Assembly: GCF_004793635.1 (NCBI RefSeq)
Contig: NZ_SRXV01000001.1
Span: 868,501-932,500 of the forward strand
Reading direction: 5' to 3'
DNA length: 64,000 nucleotides
Origin: Marinicauda pacifica
Lineage (GTDB): Bacteria > Pseudomonadota > Alphaproteobacteria > Caulobacterales > Maricaulaceae
Each line of letters begins with the position of its first letter. The first letter of the stretch is position 1. Positions 35,965 to 44,653 of this stretch are shown in pieces. A program made the translations under genes and the position numbers. The notes beneath the pieces were generated by a model. The model searched no databases and had not been told where the DNA came from. It worked only from the letters and a program-made list of their open reading frames with translations.

Positions 35965-36053
35965 GTTGAAGGCTTCGCGCGCTCCGGATTTTCCAATCCG
36001 GCAGAGCGGAGTGTGCATATCCCTGCTCTTCAACCTGTTCGGGACCTATTCCG

Positions 36054-37979
36054 ATGCTCAACCGACGTCACTTTCTAAGCCGGGCAAGCGCCCTCTCCGG
36101 CCTTGCCGCGACAAGCGCCCTAACCCCGGCATGGGCCCGCAGCGCTGCCGCGCTCGGCACGGGTGTCCTGCCCTCTCTGTCCGGGACCGATTTCGACCTC
36201 ACGGTCGGGCGGACACCCTTCTCAGTGGACGGTCGTGCAAGTTCGGCGATCACCGTAAACGGGACGGTCCCCGCCCCGCTTCTGCGGTGGCGCGAGGGGG
36301 ACGAGGTTAGGCTGCGCGTTCACAACACGCTGGACATGGCGACGTCCATTCACTGGCACGGCATACTGCTGCCGTTTGAAATGGATGGAGTGCCCGGCGT
36401 GAGTTTCCCGGGCATCGCCCCGGGCGAGACCTTCACCTACCGCTTCCCCTTAAGGCAGAGCGGCACTTACTGGTATCACAGCCATTCTGGCCTCCAGGAG
36501 CAGGTTGGCCACTACGGACCGATCATCATCGACCCGGCCGGATCCGATCCGGTCGGCTATGACCGCGAATACGTCATGGTCCTGGGTGACTGGACGTTCA
36601 TGGACCCGCACCGCCTGTTTGCAGAGCTGAAGAAGAACGGTCACAGCCTCAATTACAACCAGCGCACGCTCGGCGATTTCTTCGCCGATGCCCGGGAAGA
36701 CGGCCTGGGCGCAGCGCTGGGCGATCGACGCATGTGGGGCGCAATGCGCATGACGGCGACCGATATCGCGGACGTGACCGGAGAGACCTACGCCTATTTG
36801 ATCAACGGGCTTGGCCCCGACGATAACTGGACCGGTCTGTTTCGACCCGGAGAGCGGATTCGTCTGCGCATCATCAATGCCGCGGCCATGACGATCTTCA
36901 ACGTCCGCATTCCCGGTCTGCCGATGACCGTGGTCCAGTCGGACGGGCTGAACGTCCAGCCGATCGAAACCGATGAGTTCCAGATCGGGGTTGCCGAAAC
37001 CTATGACGTGGTCGTCACCCCTGCCGAGGACCGGGCCTACACGTTCGTGGCTGAATCCATCGACCGGTCCGGGATGGCCCGCGCCACACTCGCGCCGCGG
37101 CCGGGCATGGAGGGTGAAGTGCCCGCGCTGCGCGACCGCCCGCTCCTCACCATGGCCGACATGGGCATGGCGCACGGGCATGGGAACCATAACTCAGAGA
37201 CACCGGAGGAGATGGCCCCGGATAGCGTGGAGAGCAGCCATGCCGGATCGCATGCAGCCATGGATCATGGCGGAGGCCATCGAGGCCATGCCGGCATGGA
37301 TTCGATGGGCTCAGAAGCAGGCCACGCCATGGCCGGTCATGGTGCCGCGAACGCGAGCCCTTCGTCGTCGACAACCGTGCACGACCACCCCACGGGCCCA
37401 GGTGTGGCAAACACGGCCACGATGCCGGTCAGCCGTCTGGATGAGCCGGGTATCGGGCTGGAGGAAGTGCCCCACCGTACGTTGCGCTACAGCCAGCTTC
37501 GAAGCCTGGCACCCACAGCGGACCATCGCGAGCCAGGGCGCGAAATAGAGCTCCATCTGACCAGCAACATGGAACGCTACATGTGGTCCTTCGACGGGGT
37601 CCGGTTTTCGGAAGTCGTGGACCCCATCGTGTTCCACGAAGGCGAACGCGTGCGGCTCACAATGGTCAACGACACCATGATGCCCCACCCCATCCACCTG
37701 CATGGCATGTTCTTCGATCTGGTGCTGCCTGGGTCAACGGGAGGCCACGAGGCGCGGCACTGGCCGCGCAAGCACACGGTCATCGTCAAACCGGGCGAAC
37801 GCCTGTCAGTCGATGTCACAGCAGACGAGGTCGGCGACTGGGCCTTTCACTGCCACCTGCTCTACCACATGCATGCGGGCATGATGCAGGTCGTCTCTGT
37901 GCGTCCGGATCCGGGCGATGCCAATCCGTCCCATCATTCGATGCATGGCGATCACACCATGACCGGGGAGGACATGTAA
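36054..37979 (+). CDS. copA: Multicopper oxidase CopA (copper resistance)
   Basis: 641 residues with a Tat signal (NRRHFLSRASALSGLAA). Three cupredoxin domains carry the copper ligands: HWHG (His100, His102), YHSH (His142, His144), then HPIHLHG (about 545) and HCHLLYHMHAGMM (about 598). A Met/His-rich insertion (about 366-448) is typical of CopA/PcoA and may store copper. The protein oxidises Cu(I) in the periplasm. Its stop overlaps the copB start. Confidence 0.95.
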   Translation: MLNRRHFLSRASALSGLAATSALTPAWARSAAALGTGVLPSLSGTDFDLTVGRTPFSVDGRASSAITVNGTVPAPLLRWREGDEVRLRVHNTLDMATSIHWHGILLPFEMDGVPGVSFPGIAPGETFTYRFPLRQSGTYWYHSHSGLQEQVGHYGPIIIDPAGSDPVGYDREYVMVLGDWTFMDPHRLFAELKKNGHSLNYNQRTLGDFFADAREDGLGAALGDRRMWGAMRMTATDIADVTGETYAYLINGLGPDDNWTGLFRPGERIRLRIINAAAMTIFNVRIPGLPMTVVQSDGLNVQPIETDEFQIGVAETYDVVVTPAEDRAYTFVAESIDRSGMARATLAPRPGMEGEVPALRDRPLLTMADMGMAHGHGNHNSETPEEMAPDSVESSHAGSHAAMDHGGGHRGHAGMDSMGSEAGHAMAGHGAANASPSSSTTVHDHPTGPGVANTATMPVSRLDEPGIGLEEVPHRTLRYSQLRSLAPTADHREPGREIELHLTSNMERYMWSFDGVRFSEVVDPIVFHEGERVRLTMVNDTMMPHPIHLHGMFFDLVLPGSTGGHEARHWPRKHTVIVKPGERLSVDVTADEVGDWAFHCHLLYHMHAGMMQVVSVRPDPGDANPSHHSMHGDHTMTGEDM

Positions 37980-38758
37980 TGCGAGTGTTTGCGAGCCTGT
38001 CTCTTGTCTCGGGACTTCTGGTGTCTTCGCCGGCTTTGGCGCAGGGCACGTGGAACGCGGCCGACGCCTACTATGACGCCGAGCGCATGGATGAGGTGCG
38101 TGCGGTAGTTCAGCAGAGCCATGGAGGAATGCGTCATCTCTATCTTGAGGCCGACCGTCTGGAATACCGGTCCGGGAGCGGCGAAGAAGCCCTCTTGTGG
38201 GATACACAGGCCTGGTATGGCGGCGATCTCAACCGCCTCTGGCTGAAGAGTGAAGGCGAATACAATCTCGACCATTCCGAGTTTGAAGAGGCCGAGATTC
38301 AAGCGCTCTACAGCCGGGCAGTGACCAGTTTCTTCGATCTCCAGGCCGGCATCCGTCAGGACCTCGAGCCGGGCAACACGACCTACGCGGTGGTCGGTAT
38401 CCAGGGCCTCGCCCCCTACTGGCTGGAGCTGGATGCGGCCGCGTTTCTAAGTGAGGACGGCGACCTCACAGGCCGTGTGGAAGTTGAATACGAACTGCTG
38501 ATTACGCAACGTCTCGTCTTGCAGCCTCGTGCTGAGCTGGAGTGGGCGCTGGAGGACAATCCGTCCCGCGAAACCGGAGCGGGCCTCACCGAAGGCTCGG
38601 TTGGTGCCAGGCTGAGATATGAACTCAAACGCGAAGTTGCCCCTTATGTCGGTGTGAGCTGGTCGGGCCGGCTCGGTGAAACGGCCGATCTGGCCCGGCT
38701 TCGTGGAGAAGACCCGGATTCGCTTTCTCTGGTGGCAGGCATCCGGCTCTGGTTCTAA
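37979..38758 (+). CDS. copB: Outer-membrane copper resistance protein CopB
   Basis: 259 residues with a signal peptide ending SSPALAQG; the ATG overlaps the copA stop (TAATG). Family features are LYLEADRLEYRSGSGEEALLWD, WYGGDLNRLWLKSEGE, and a C-terminal beta-barrel pattern ending in IRLWF, where the terminal Phe suits outer-membrane insertion. It lacks the long Met/His-rich N-terminal tract of some PcoB proteins. It acts with CopA in periplasmic copper tolerance. Confidence 0.93.
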   Translation: MRVFASLSLVSGLLVSSPALAQGTWNAADAYYDAERMDEVRAVVQQSHGGMRHLYLEADRLEYRSGSGEEALLWDTQAWYGGDLNRLWLKSEGEYNLDHSEFEEAEIQALYSRAVTSFFDLQAGIRQDLEPGNTTYAVVGIQGLAPYWLELDAAAFLSEDGDLTGRVEVEYELLITQRLVLQPRAELEWALEDNPSRETGAGLTEGSVGARLRYELKREVAPYVGVSWSGRLGETADLARLRGEDPDSLSLVAGIRLWF

Positions 38759-38772
38759 TCGGAGGCGACCAT

Positions 38773-39993
38773 ATGAGCGGCGATTTTCTGGCGAGTTGGC
38801 ACGAGGCGGCCCGCACAAGTCTCGGCCTGTTCTGGATGGCGTTCTGGGCTTTCGGACTGGGCTATCTCATCTCGTCGATGATTCAGGTCTTCGTGACCCG
38901 CGAGCGAATGCAGAAGAGCATGGGTGAGAGCGGGCCGCGCAGCGTTGCACTGGGCAGTCTCTTCGGCTTTATCTCCAGCTCTTGCTCTTTCGCAGCCCTG
39001 GCCACGACCCGCTCCCTGTTCACTAAGGGGGCAGGCCTGGTGCCTGCCCTCGCCTTCCTTCTGGCCTCGACCAATCTTGTCGTTGAACTCGGCATCGTGA
39101 TTGCGGTCTTCCTCAGCTGGCAGTTCGTGGTTGGCGAGTATGCCGGCGGAATTCTGCTCATCCTGCTGATGTGGCTGGTTGTACGGCTCACCTACCCCAA
39201 AGCGCTGGTGGACGGCGCTCGCGAGCATGCCGGGCAAGAAGAAAACGACGAAGATTCGGACGAGCCTGAAGACTGGAAGTCCCTGATCGCCAGTGTCGAG
39301 GGCTGGCGGCGTGTCGCAACGCGCTACTTCATGGAATGGAAGATGGTCTGGAAGGACGTCACGGTCGGGTTCACCGTTGCAGGTGCAATCGCGGCCTTCG
39401 TCCCTCGGCGCTTCTTTGAAACCCTGTTTGTCGGGTCGGGAAGCGAAGACCCTACGTTTTGGCAGGTCGCGCTACAGGCATTGATCGGCCCGGTCGCGGC
39501 TTTTTTTACCTTCATTGGTTCCATGGGCAATATCCCGCTTGCGGCAGTCCTCTACTCGAACGGGGTCAGCTTTGCCGGGATTATGGCGTTTATATTCTCT
39601 GATCTGGTCGTCTTCCCGGTACTTCGCATTCAGGCGAAATACTATGGATGGAAGATGGCTTTCTACATCCTCGGCGTGTTTCTTCTCGTGCTCGTCGCCA
39701 CAGCGCTCGTCATGCACTACGCATTTGCCGGACTTGGGATCCTGCCTGACACAAGCTCGGCGCAGAGTGTGACCGACCGCGAATTTTTCGCCCTGGACTA
39801 TACGCTCATGTTCAATCTCGCCTTCCTCGCCATGAGTGCGGTCTTTGTCGCGTGGAAGGTGCGCGCGAGCGGGTTCAGCTTTGCGCTCAGCGCCGACTGG
39901 AGTGAGCGCGTGCTGCTCGCATTGGCGGTGATCGCCTTCGTCTGGCTGGGCGCCGGCCTCTCATTGCCGCTGTTCATGGCGCATCCTGGGTAA
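38773..39993 (+). CDS. Predicted permease (DUF318/ArsP-like family)
   Basis: 406 residues with about eight to ten membrane segments in two halves joined by an acidic loop (EENDEDSDEPED). The conserved motif SSCSFAALATTRSLFTKGA of this permease family is clear. Some relatives (ArsP) export methylated arsenicals, and others occur in copper clusters with no proven substrate. It is 14 bases after copB, so it probably belongs to the copper operon; a metal or metalloid transport role is inferred. Confidence 0.85.
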   Translation: MSGDFLASWHEAARTSLGLFWMAFWAFGLGYLISSMIQVFVTRERMQKSMGESGPRSVALGSLFGFISSSCSFAALATTRSLFTKGAGLVPALAFLLASTNLVVELGIVIAVFLSWQFVVGEYAGGILLILLMWLVVRLTYPKALVDGAREHAGQEENDEDSDEPEDWKSLIASVEGWRRVATRYFMEWKMVWKDVTVGFTVAGAIAAFVPRRFFETLFVGSGSEDPTFWQVALQALIGPVAAFFTFIGSMGNIPLAAVLYSNGVSFAGIMAFIFSDLVVFPVLRIQAKYYGWKMAFYILGVFLLVLVATALVMHYAFAGLGILPDTSSAQSVTDREFFALDYTLMFNLAFLAMSAVFVAWKVRASGFSFALSADWSERVLLALAVIAFVWLGAGLSLPLFMAHPG

Positions 39994-40012
39994 AGAAGGA
40001 CGGAGACTGGCC

Positions 40013-40474
40013 ATGCGATCGTCGCGGCAGCGCATCTTCCTCGATGCGATGATGATGCAGGAGCCGGCCTGGCCGATCGTAAAGCGTATCGAATCACGAT
40101 TTCGCGACGCGATCACGCTGAACGTGGGCCCCGGCGTCTGGGAGGAAATTAGCCACCCCCGGGTGCCGCGCTTTGTGCGCGATCGCGCTGAGCCCCTCAC
40201 CCTCCCAGTCGACGCTGGCGCACATCCTGCGATCGAATCGCTCACCGCTGAGCTTGGGGCAGTCCTTCGTGGCGATGCAGCCCGGTCCTTTCGACACGAA
40301 AAGGATGCGCGCAACCTGGCTGAAGCCGCCGTCCTGGGCGGCATCCGCTTTCTGACAGAGGACCGGCATCTGCTGCGGCACACAGCCGAAATCGGCTCGC
40401 TGTCAGGGCTCGAGGTTGTGGATGCCGAGACCTTCCTGACCAGGCTGGAGGCTGGCCCGCGACCCGCCTCATAA
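40013..40474 (+). CDS. PIN-like domain protein
   Basis: 153 residues, GGAG before the ATG, 19 bases after the permease. Acidic positions match a PIN nuclease: Asp11 (IFLDA), Glu44/45 (WEEIS), Asp98 (KDARNLAEAAV) and Asp117 (FLTEDRHLL). No antitoxin-like small gene is adjacent, so it is not an obvious VapC toxin. Fold assignment is by motif reading only. Confidence 0.6.
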   Translation: MRSSRQRIFLDAMMMQEPAWPIVKRIESRFRDAITLNVGPGVWEEISHPRVPRFVRDRAEPLTLPVDAGAHPAIESLTAELGAVLRGDAARSFRHEKDARNLAEAAVLGGIRFLTEDRHLLRHTAEIGSLSGLEVVDAETFLTRLEAGPRPAS

Positions 40475-40515
40475 ATGAGGCAGAAAATATTTTTTCGTCA
40501 CGATTGAACCAAACT

Positions 40516-40533
40516 GGTTAAGATGCGTTAACC
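40516..40533. promoter_or_regulatory. GGTTAA-N6-TTAACC palindrome
   Basis: A perfect 6-bp inverted repeat, 31 bases upstream of the TTG start of the peptidoglycan-binding lipoprotein gene. TTAACC is the core of CtrA half-sites, here present on both strands. It resembles the element at 23758. The position suits an operator overlapping a promoter. Confidence 0.4.
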
Positions 40534-40564
40534 TTACCCGGAGTCTCGGTAGGGGGTTATTGTT

Positions 40565-42181
40565 TTGGCCGGACGCACTCAACGGCGCAGTTCCGACGCA
40601 AAAGCGTTCAGCGGACGCGTTACCGGATGGTTTGCGGCCATCGCCGGGGTCGCTTTGCTTTCTGGCTGCGACCTTGTGGAGCGCCGCGGCGAAGCCGTCT
40701 ACGAGGCTTGTCTCTACGATTCTCAATATTCCCACAGCTCTCTGGCTTGCGAATGCTACGTGGACGAGGTGTCCAAGTCGCTCACGCGGGATGACTGGAG
40801 CCGATACGACGCGATGGCGAGCCGCGGATACTATGCCGACAGCGAGCGCTTGCAGACGATGTTTGATGGGTCGCGCTATGGGATATTCGAAAGCGCAGCG
40901 CGCCGCTGCGGCCTAAACCTCTTCGCCCCCGAACGCGTGATCGTAGAAGGAGCGGACTTCGGAGAGAGCCCAGTCGGCTTCGATCGCGGCTACGCGGACT
41001 ATCCCGGCGGACCCGGCGGCGGTGTTTTCGACGGATTTCCCGGCGTGCAAGAACGCCGGTGGGGGCGCCGCGATGGTTTTCCCGTCGAGCCCTGGAGCTA
41101 CCACATCGAGGAAGATTCTCTGTTCCCGGTGTGTGTCTACGGCCTGGATCGGCGTGAGCGTTGTCTCTCACGCGAGGAAGCAGCCCGGCTCTACAATGAC
41201 GGTGCGCGTTACTGGCTGCTGCGCGGGGATGCCGAACTCGCCACGCTGGATCTGACGCGCTCGACGCGCAGCAACGATATTCGTGTTCCGCGCCGCGATC
41301 CCAACGCGCCGCCCACGCGCCGCTATTACGAATACGACACGCTTTCAGCACGCCGGGCGATGGAATACTGGAATTACTCCATCGATTGGGGCCGCCCCTT
41401 CGGCGCCCAGTCGGCTCTGATGGCTCAGCGCCGGCTGCAGGCTCACATGGTGCAGTGTGAATCCTCGACCGACGGACTCAGCCTGCAACGCATCTCGCGC
41501 ACGGGCCCGGGTGTCTCCGGCGACGTGATCAGCCTGCAATTGCGCCAGGCCGCCCTCGCCTCCCTTGGCTATTATTCTGCGGATGTCGATGGGCATTACG
41601 GTCCGGCTACACGCGACGCGGTTCGCGGATTTCAGCGCGAACTGGGCTATGACGAGACGGGAACGCTGACGCCGCGCCAAACGACCTTGCTGATCTGCCA
41701 TGCGGCTCAGACCGCACGCGACCCCCATCTCCAGAATGCGCTTGGCATCATGTACGCGACCGGGCTTGGCGTCGCCCGCAACGCCGACCTTTCCCTTGAG
41801 TGGTTCGAGACGGCCGCGCGCCGAAACGATGCGGACGCATACTTCAACCTGGCCATCGTGTTCGGAACCGGCGCAGTGCTCGGCAGCTATCGTCTCTGCG
41901 GAATAGTTGAAAACCCGGAGCGCGCTGACGCCTACCTGCGCGATGCGGCCTCGCTCGGTCACCCGGTCGCTCTTCGGTGGCGCAGTCACCCCGAGTTCCG
42001 CCGACAACCAAGCGCTGAAGCCCGTTGGATTCTTATATCTAACCGCCTCGAGCAGGCTGCGGCGGAAAGTGATAGCGACTTTTACCTAGACTGGCGCAGC
42101 CAGATCGACGTCGACCGGTTCGACAGAGCCTCGCTGTCCTGCCTCGATCCGGAAACAGGAGTTACCCATGCCCAATACTAA
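40565..42181 (+). CDS. Lipoprotein with peptidoglycan-binding and Sel1-like repeats
   Basis: 538 residues from a TTG preceded by an AGGGGG stretch. A lipoprotein signal with lipobox LSGC (Cys35). The first 300 residues are unrecognised, Tyr/Arg/Asp-rich and cysteine-containing. A PG_binding_1-like unit (about 321-378: LRQAALASLGYYSADVDGHY...RDAVRGFQREL) is followed by Sel1-like repeats (about 383-470: NALGIMYATGLGVARNADLS, EWFETAARRNDADAYFNLAI). A cell-wall-associated envelope role is inferred. It overlaps the next gene by 14 bases. Confidence 0.75.
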   Translation: MAGRTQRRSSDAKAFSGRVTGWFAAIAGVALLSGCDLVERRGEAVYEACLYDSQYSHSSLACECYVDEVSKSLTRDDWSRYDAMASRGYYADSERLQTMFDGSRYGIFESAARRCGLNLFAPERVIVEGADFGESPVGFDRGYADYPGGPGGGVFDGFPGVQERRWGRRDGFPVEPWSYHIEEDSLFPVCVYGLDRRERCLSREEAARLYNDGARYWLLRGDAELATLDLTRSTRSNDIRVPRRDPNAPPTRRYYEYDTLSARRAMEYWNYSIDWGRPFGAQSALMAQRRLQAHMVQCESSTDGLSLQRISRTGPGVSGDVISLQLRQAALASLGYYSADVDGHYGPATRDAVRGFQRELGYDETGTLTPRQTTLLICHAAQTARDPHLQNALGIMYATGLGVARNADLSLEWFETAARRNDADAYFNLAIVFGTGAVLGSYRLCGIVENPERADAYLRDAASLGHPVALRWRSHPEFRRQPSAEARWILISNRLEQAAAESDSDFYLDWRSQIDVDRFDRASLSCLDPETGVTHAQY

Positions 42182-43004
42182 AGCCCGCGTGGCCGCGCTG
42201 TCCGGTTCGAAGCTGGCATGGCTCGCCGTTCTCGCCGCATCGAGCATCGTACTGAACGGCTGTGCCAGCGGATATCACCACGCCGATGGAAGCCGCGTAC
42301 ACGAACACTATGCCGAGCCCGGAGTTGTCCCCGCTGCGGACGAGTTCTCGGTTGAGGCGGCCCAGCGCATCTGCTCCATCGACGCGCTTACCACCGCTCG
42401 TGACGAGATGCGGACGGTGATCCGGAATGTGGCGTTCGAAGATTATGATGACGATTTCTTCTACGACGAGCCGAACCAGTCGCGCACGACGAGCGAACGT
42501 ATCGAGAGCCGGTCAGCGGTTACCGCTCGCCCGTATGGACCGCAGACCGAGGCGGTCGAACTCGTACGCAGCTTCGAGACCGATCTGGATGCCGCGTACC
42601 GGTTTGCGACTTCATCGTGCCAAGCCTACGCGATGTGTATGCATCAGCAGGCCTATGAAGAGTATGCGTGTAACGAATCCCGTCTCCAGTGGCGCGAATC
42701 TCAGGTGAACTTCAATCGCCTCTCCGAGAGACTGGCCGAAATTCGCCTGGAGATCAGCCAGACCTGCGCGGATTGCCGCTTTCGGGTCCCGGGCCCTCAC
42801 CATCGCCCCTATGGAGGTGGAGCTTACGGTCCCGGCTACGGGGGGCATGGCGCGTATGACCGCGGATATTGCCGCGACGGCTATTGTGGCACCCATTCGT
42901 CATACCATCAGCCCGACTGCGACAACATCCTAGGGGACGTTTTCACGACGAGCACCTGCAACTACCCCCGGCCGCGCACGCGTCCCTATTATCCGCGCTA
43001 CTAG
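42168..43004 (+). CDS. Uncharacterised lipoprotein
   Basis: 278 residues; GGAG lies 7 bases before the ATG, inside the end of the preceding gene. The signal ends with lipobox LNGC (Cys32). The middle is charged and helical with several cysteines. The C-terminal 70 residues are rich in Gly, Tyr, His and Pro (GAYGPGYGGHGAYDRGY), probably disordered. No known family. The 14-base overlap suggests it works with the peptidoglycan-binding lipoprotein. Confidence 0.65.
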   Translation: MPNTKARVAALSGSKLAWLAVLAASSIVLNGCASGYHHADGSRVHEHYAEPGVVPAADEFSVEAAQRICSIDALTTARDEMRTVIRNVAFEDYDDDFFYDEPNQSRTTSERIESRSAVTARPYGPQTEAVELVRSFETDLDAAYRFATSSCQAYAMCMHQQAYEEYACNESRLQWRESQVNFNRLSERLAEIRLEISQTCADCRFRVPGPHHRPYGGGAYGPGYGGHGAYDRGYCRDGYCGTHSSYHQPDCDNILGDVFTTSTCNYPRPRTRPYYPRY

Positions 43005-43034
43005 GCGTCAGGCCGATCGTTAAAATGACATGAG

Positions 43035-43060
43035 AAAAGGGAGCAAGGGCCCCCTTTTTT
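43035..43060 (+). terminator. Probable Rho-independent terminator
   Basis: AAAAGGG / CCCTTTT with a 10-base loop and a run of six T, about 30 bases after the lipoprotein gene. The stem is weak in G-C pairs compared with other terminators in the window. Confidence 0.5.
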
Positions 43061-43091
43061 ACCCGCATCCGACTGAGATCCCGCGTCGTTT

Positions 43092-43751
43092 CTAGATGTC
43101 GGCGGCAGGCGGCATCGCTTCAAGGGCCGTCTCACAACGCTGATTGTCGATGCGACGCTCGCGTGGATAGAATTGAGCGCAGCCTGTCTCAATCTGCCAG
43201 ATTTCAGCGTCCTGCCAAGGCCAGCGCGTGACCTGTTTTACCGTCAGACGCGTCTCACCAGGGTCCTCACGCGAAACATTCATGACCCAGCCATGCCCGT
43301 ATTGATCGGACGCCATTCGGGCCCCAAGGAGCCGGCTTGGCGCGACAAATTCAAGGGCAACCGGCCTCTGATCAAGTCTGGCACTGTCCAGGTCTTCACT
43401 ATCGGCATCGACATGAATGACGCGGTGATCCGCACAATAACTCAAGGCCTGCGCGTCCACCCAGATCGAGCGGGTGCTTACCTGATCGCGCAGCCAAGGC
43501 CATCGTGTGCCGGCGACGATCTCGACGCCTTCGACATAGCCGGAATCATCGACTGAGATCTGGTGAATAAAACCGTCATGCCCTGGCCACGACAGGCGCG
43601 CATTCAAGGCCTGATCGAGCTCAATGGTCTCCAGCGCAAGGCGGCTCTCATCTATTGCTCCGGCACGCGGAGCGGTCATCGCGAGCCCTGATGCCAAGAC
43701 GCCGAGTCCTGTCGATCCAATTGCGGCCAGTTCGAAAAATGCGGTCTGCAT
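43092..43751 (-). CDS. Uncharacterised protein with N-terminal signal/anchor
   Basis: 219 residues; GAGGGAGG precedes the ATG with good spacing. A hydrophobic N-terminus (AAIGSTGLGVLASGLAMTAPRAGA) suggests a signal peptide or anchor. Two similar Trp-rich spots occur (GTRWPWLRDQ and VTRWPWQDAE), each preceding a short beta-like segment, which hints at an internal duplication. Four cysteines lie in the second half. I recognise no family. Confidence 0.6.
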   Translation of the reverse strand: MQTAFFELAAIGSTGLGVLASGLAMTAPRAGAIDESRLALETIELDQALNARLSWPGHDGFIHQISVDDSGYVEGVEIVAGTRWPWLRDQVSTRSIWVDAQALSYCADHRVIHVDADSEDLDSARLDQRPVALEFVAPSRLLGARMASDQYGHGWVMNVSREDPGETRLTVKQVTRWPWQDAEIWQIETGCAQFYPRERRIDNQRCETALEAMPPAADI

Positions 43752-43886
43752 GCAGCCTCCCTCTTTGTTTTAGGAAAGGCGCCATGATGGTTTCGTGTTC
43801 CAAACTTGTTCGATCAAGCTCAGCCAAGGTGTGTCGGGAGGTCGCGAGTCTGCTAGACCAGACCGACAACCAGCGCGGAGTCGCCC

Positions 43887-44561
43887 ATGTCTGTTTTCGT
43901 CGTGCCCGTTCCGGAACCTGTTGTCATCGCCTGCGAGGACGGCAAGAGCTTTCCGGTCCGGCGGATCTACTGCGTAGGACGCAATTATGCCGAGCACGCG
44001 CGGGAAATGGGGGCTGACCCCGACCGGGAACCGCCTTTCTTCTTTACCAAGCCGCGAGATGCGGCCGTGACGTCGCGTGAAGTGCGCTATCCGACGGCCA
44101 CGAAGAATCTTCACTTCGAAGCAGAGCTCGTTCTCGCAATCGGTAAGGGGGGGCATGCGATCAGCGCGAGCAGCGCGGCCGGCCATATCTATGGCTGCGC
44201 AGCCGGCGTGGATCTGACCCGGCGCGATCTGCAGGCGGAAGCCAAGAAATCGGGACGGCCCTGGGATACCGCCAAAGGCTTCGATCAGTCTGCGCCGATC
44301 GGCCGTATCAGCCCCGGCCTCCCGGACATGGACGGCTTCATCCAGCTCCGCGTAAACGGCGATGTGCGGCAGCGCGCAAGGCTGAGCGACATGATCTGGT
44401 CTCCCGCAGAGGTGATCGCACACCTGTCGCGACTGTTCGAGCTGGCACCGGGCGACCTGATTTTCACCGGTACGCCGGCCGGAGTCGGACCGATCGAACC
44501 GGGAGACCGCGTGGATATGGAGATTGAAGGGCTGCCACCACTCTCCTTCGAGCTGATCTGA
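43887..44561 (+). CDS. Fumarylacetoacetate hydrolase (FAH) family protein
   Basis: 224 residues, GGAG before the ATG. FAH fold signatures: YCVGRNYAEHAREMG, PPFFFTKPRDAAV, HFEAELVLAIGKGG with metal-ligand acids, and FTGTPAGVGPIEPGD at the end. The size and motifs match fumarylpyruvate hydrolase / FAHD1-like oxaloacetate decarboxylases. It breaks C-C bonds in acylpyruvate-type compounds; the true substrate is unclear. The aromatic catabolism gene kynA is nearby but not adjacent. Confidence 0.9.
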   Translation: MSVFVVPVPEPVVIACEDGKSFPVRRIYCVGRNYAEHAREMGADPDREPPFFFTKPRDAAVTSREVRYPTATKNLHFEAELVLAIGKGGHAISASSAAGHIYGCAAGVDLTRRDLQAEAKKSGRPWDTAKGFDQSAPIGRISPGLPDMDGFIQLRVNGDVRQRARLSDMIWSPAEVIAHLSRLFELAPGDLIFTGTPAGVGPIEPGDRVDMEIEGLPPLSFELI

Positions 44562-44653
44562 GGGCGGTGCAATTGACGCGGGTGCGTCGAAGCGCTTCTC
44601 TCTTTCCATCCTTCCTGCACGCGGAACCGTGCCAAAATATGAGGGGAATACTC

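Noticed and set aside
37583..37978. N-terminal extension of CopB into copA
   Set aside because: It lies in a wrong frame of copA. The ATG at 37979 gives a clean signal peptide and a TAATG overlap.
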